DNA of 5,715 nt from DATBMY01 sp036554605 (GTDB taxonomy: Bacteria > Acidobacteriota > Blastocatellia > UBA7656): positions 1 through 5,715 of the forward strand of contig DATBMY010000293.1 of NCBI GenBank assembly GCA_036554605.1, read 5' to 3'. Positions 5,174-5,715 of the stretch are shown one piece after another. Below the pieces are notes generated by a model that did no database searches, was not told the origin of the DNA, and saw only the letters and a program-made list of their open reading frames with translations. Made by a program: the position numbers and the translations under genes. How positions within the stretch are numbered: the first letter of the stretch is position 1; each line of letters opens with the position of its first letter.

Positions 5174-5715
5174 ATGGCGGTAGAAGAGAGGTATTCACGG
5201 CAGGCGCTTTTTGCCCCGATAGGAGAGCAAGGCCAGTCGCAGCTCAAGCAATCTAAGGCGGTCATCATCGGGTGCGGGGCGCTCGGCGCGGTTCAGGCCG
5301 AAACGCTCGCGCGCGCGGGTGTTGGCCGCCTCGCGCTTGTCGACCGCGACTTCGTAGAAGAATCGAACTTGCAGCGCCAGCTGATGTTCGAAGAGTCGGA
5401 CGCCATCTCTCGCCTGCCGAAGGCCGTGGCCGCCGCCCGCCGCATAGCTCGCATAAATTCGAGCGTTGAAGCCGAGCCCATAGTCGCCGACGTCAATTAT
5501 GAGAACGTCGAAGAGATAATCGAGGGCGCATCTATCGTGCTCGACGGCACGGATAATTTCGAGACTCGCTTTCTGATAAACGACGCATGCGTGAAGACCG
5601 GGACGCCGTGGATTTACGGCGCGGCCGTCGGCTCCTACGGGCTCACGATGACCGTCGTCCCGGACGATACGCCCTGTCTCCGCTGCGTGCTGGAGGCTTT
5701 GCCCGACCCCGGCTC
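5174..5715 (+). CDS. ThiF/MoeB/HesA-family (E1-like) adenylyltransferase, 3' partial
   Basis: The first 180 codons are visible before the window ends. The family adenylates the C-terminal Gly-Gly of a ubiquitin-like sulfur carrier (MoaD, ThiS or similar) with ATP, for molybdopterin, thiamine or other sulfur-transfer pathways. Features seen are RYSRQ (6-10), the nucleotide-binding loop GCGALG (33-38), D57-R-D59, and VEESNLQRQ (61-69) with R68. They continue with K83 in LPKA, the DGTDNFETRFLIND block (124-137), and the first half of the zinc site, C168-x-x-C171. The second CxxC and any C-terminal rhodanese domain would lie beyond the window, so MoeB, ThiF and HesA cannot be told apart. The ATG at 5174 matches the family's usual N-terminus just before RYSRQ. 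No Shine-Dalgarno is visible, so with a 12-bp gap it is probably read with the peroxiredoxin and may rely on translational coupling. Confidence 0.94.
   Translation, partial: MAVEERYSRQALFAPIGEQGQSQLKQSKAVIIGCGALGAVQAETLARAGVGRLALVDRDFVEESNLQRQLMFEESDAISRLPKAVAAARRIARINSSVEAEPIVADVNYENVEEIIEGASIVLDGTDNFETRFLINDACVKTGTPWIYGAAVGSYGLTMTVVPDDTPCLRCVLEALPDPG

Overview
This is a stretch of GC-rich bacterial chromosome carrying mostly housekeeping and redox genes. There is no phage, transposase, CRISPR array, rRNA or tRNA in it. Isoleucine is very often encoded by ATA despite the high GC content, and two intergenic gaps are filled by compact inverted-repeat cassettes. With the gene content (a Rieske-tailed FAD oxidoreductase, an exported DUF4142 protein, an exported PrxQ) this would fit an Acidobacteriota-like organism, perhaps Blastocatellia. 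That placement is a weak inference, because no marker gene in the window fixes the taxon.

Layout from left to right: (1) the C-terminal part of a FAD-dependent oxidoreductase fused to a Rieske [2Fe-2S] domain, on the plus strand and cut by the window start. (2) A short convergent junction with a perfect 22-bp palindrome, a likely bidirectional transcription end. (3) An exported DUF4142 (ferritin-like) protein on the minus strand with a strong Shine-Dalgarno. (4) A gap of about 550 bp with small direct and inverted repeats, a possible 27-residue single-membrane-span peptide, and a G-rich/C-rich inverted repeat enclosing an AT-rich palindrome. (5) pepA, a complete M17 leucyl aminopeptidase, minus strand. 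(6) A 103-bp gap almost entirely occupied by a second, nested inverted repeat. (7) smpB, the tmRNA-binding protein, minus strand. (8) A divergent promoter region. (9) An exported PrxQ/Bcp-type peroxiredoxin on the plus strand, followed 12 bp later by (10) an E1-like ThiF/MoeB/HesA-family adenylyltransferase cut by the window end.

Functionally, smpB and pepA sit in tandem and both touch protein quality control: SmpB with tmRNA tags stalled nascent chains for proteolysis, and PepA trims peptides. The peroxiredoxin and the E1-like gene probably form an operon pointing the other way. I see no new multi-gene system. The least ordinary items are the two repeat cassettes, each abutting a stop codon. 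One of them places four runs of four G in the pepA message, starting with the G of its TAG stop codon.
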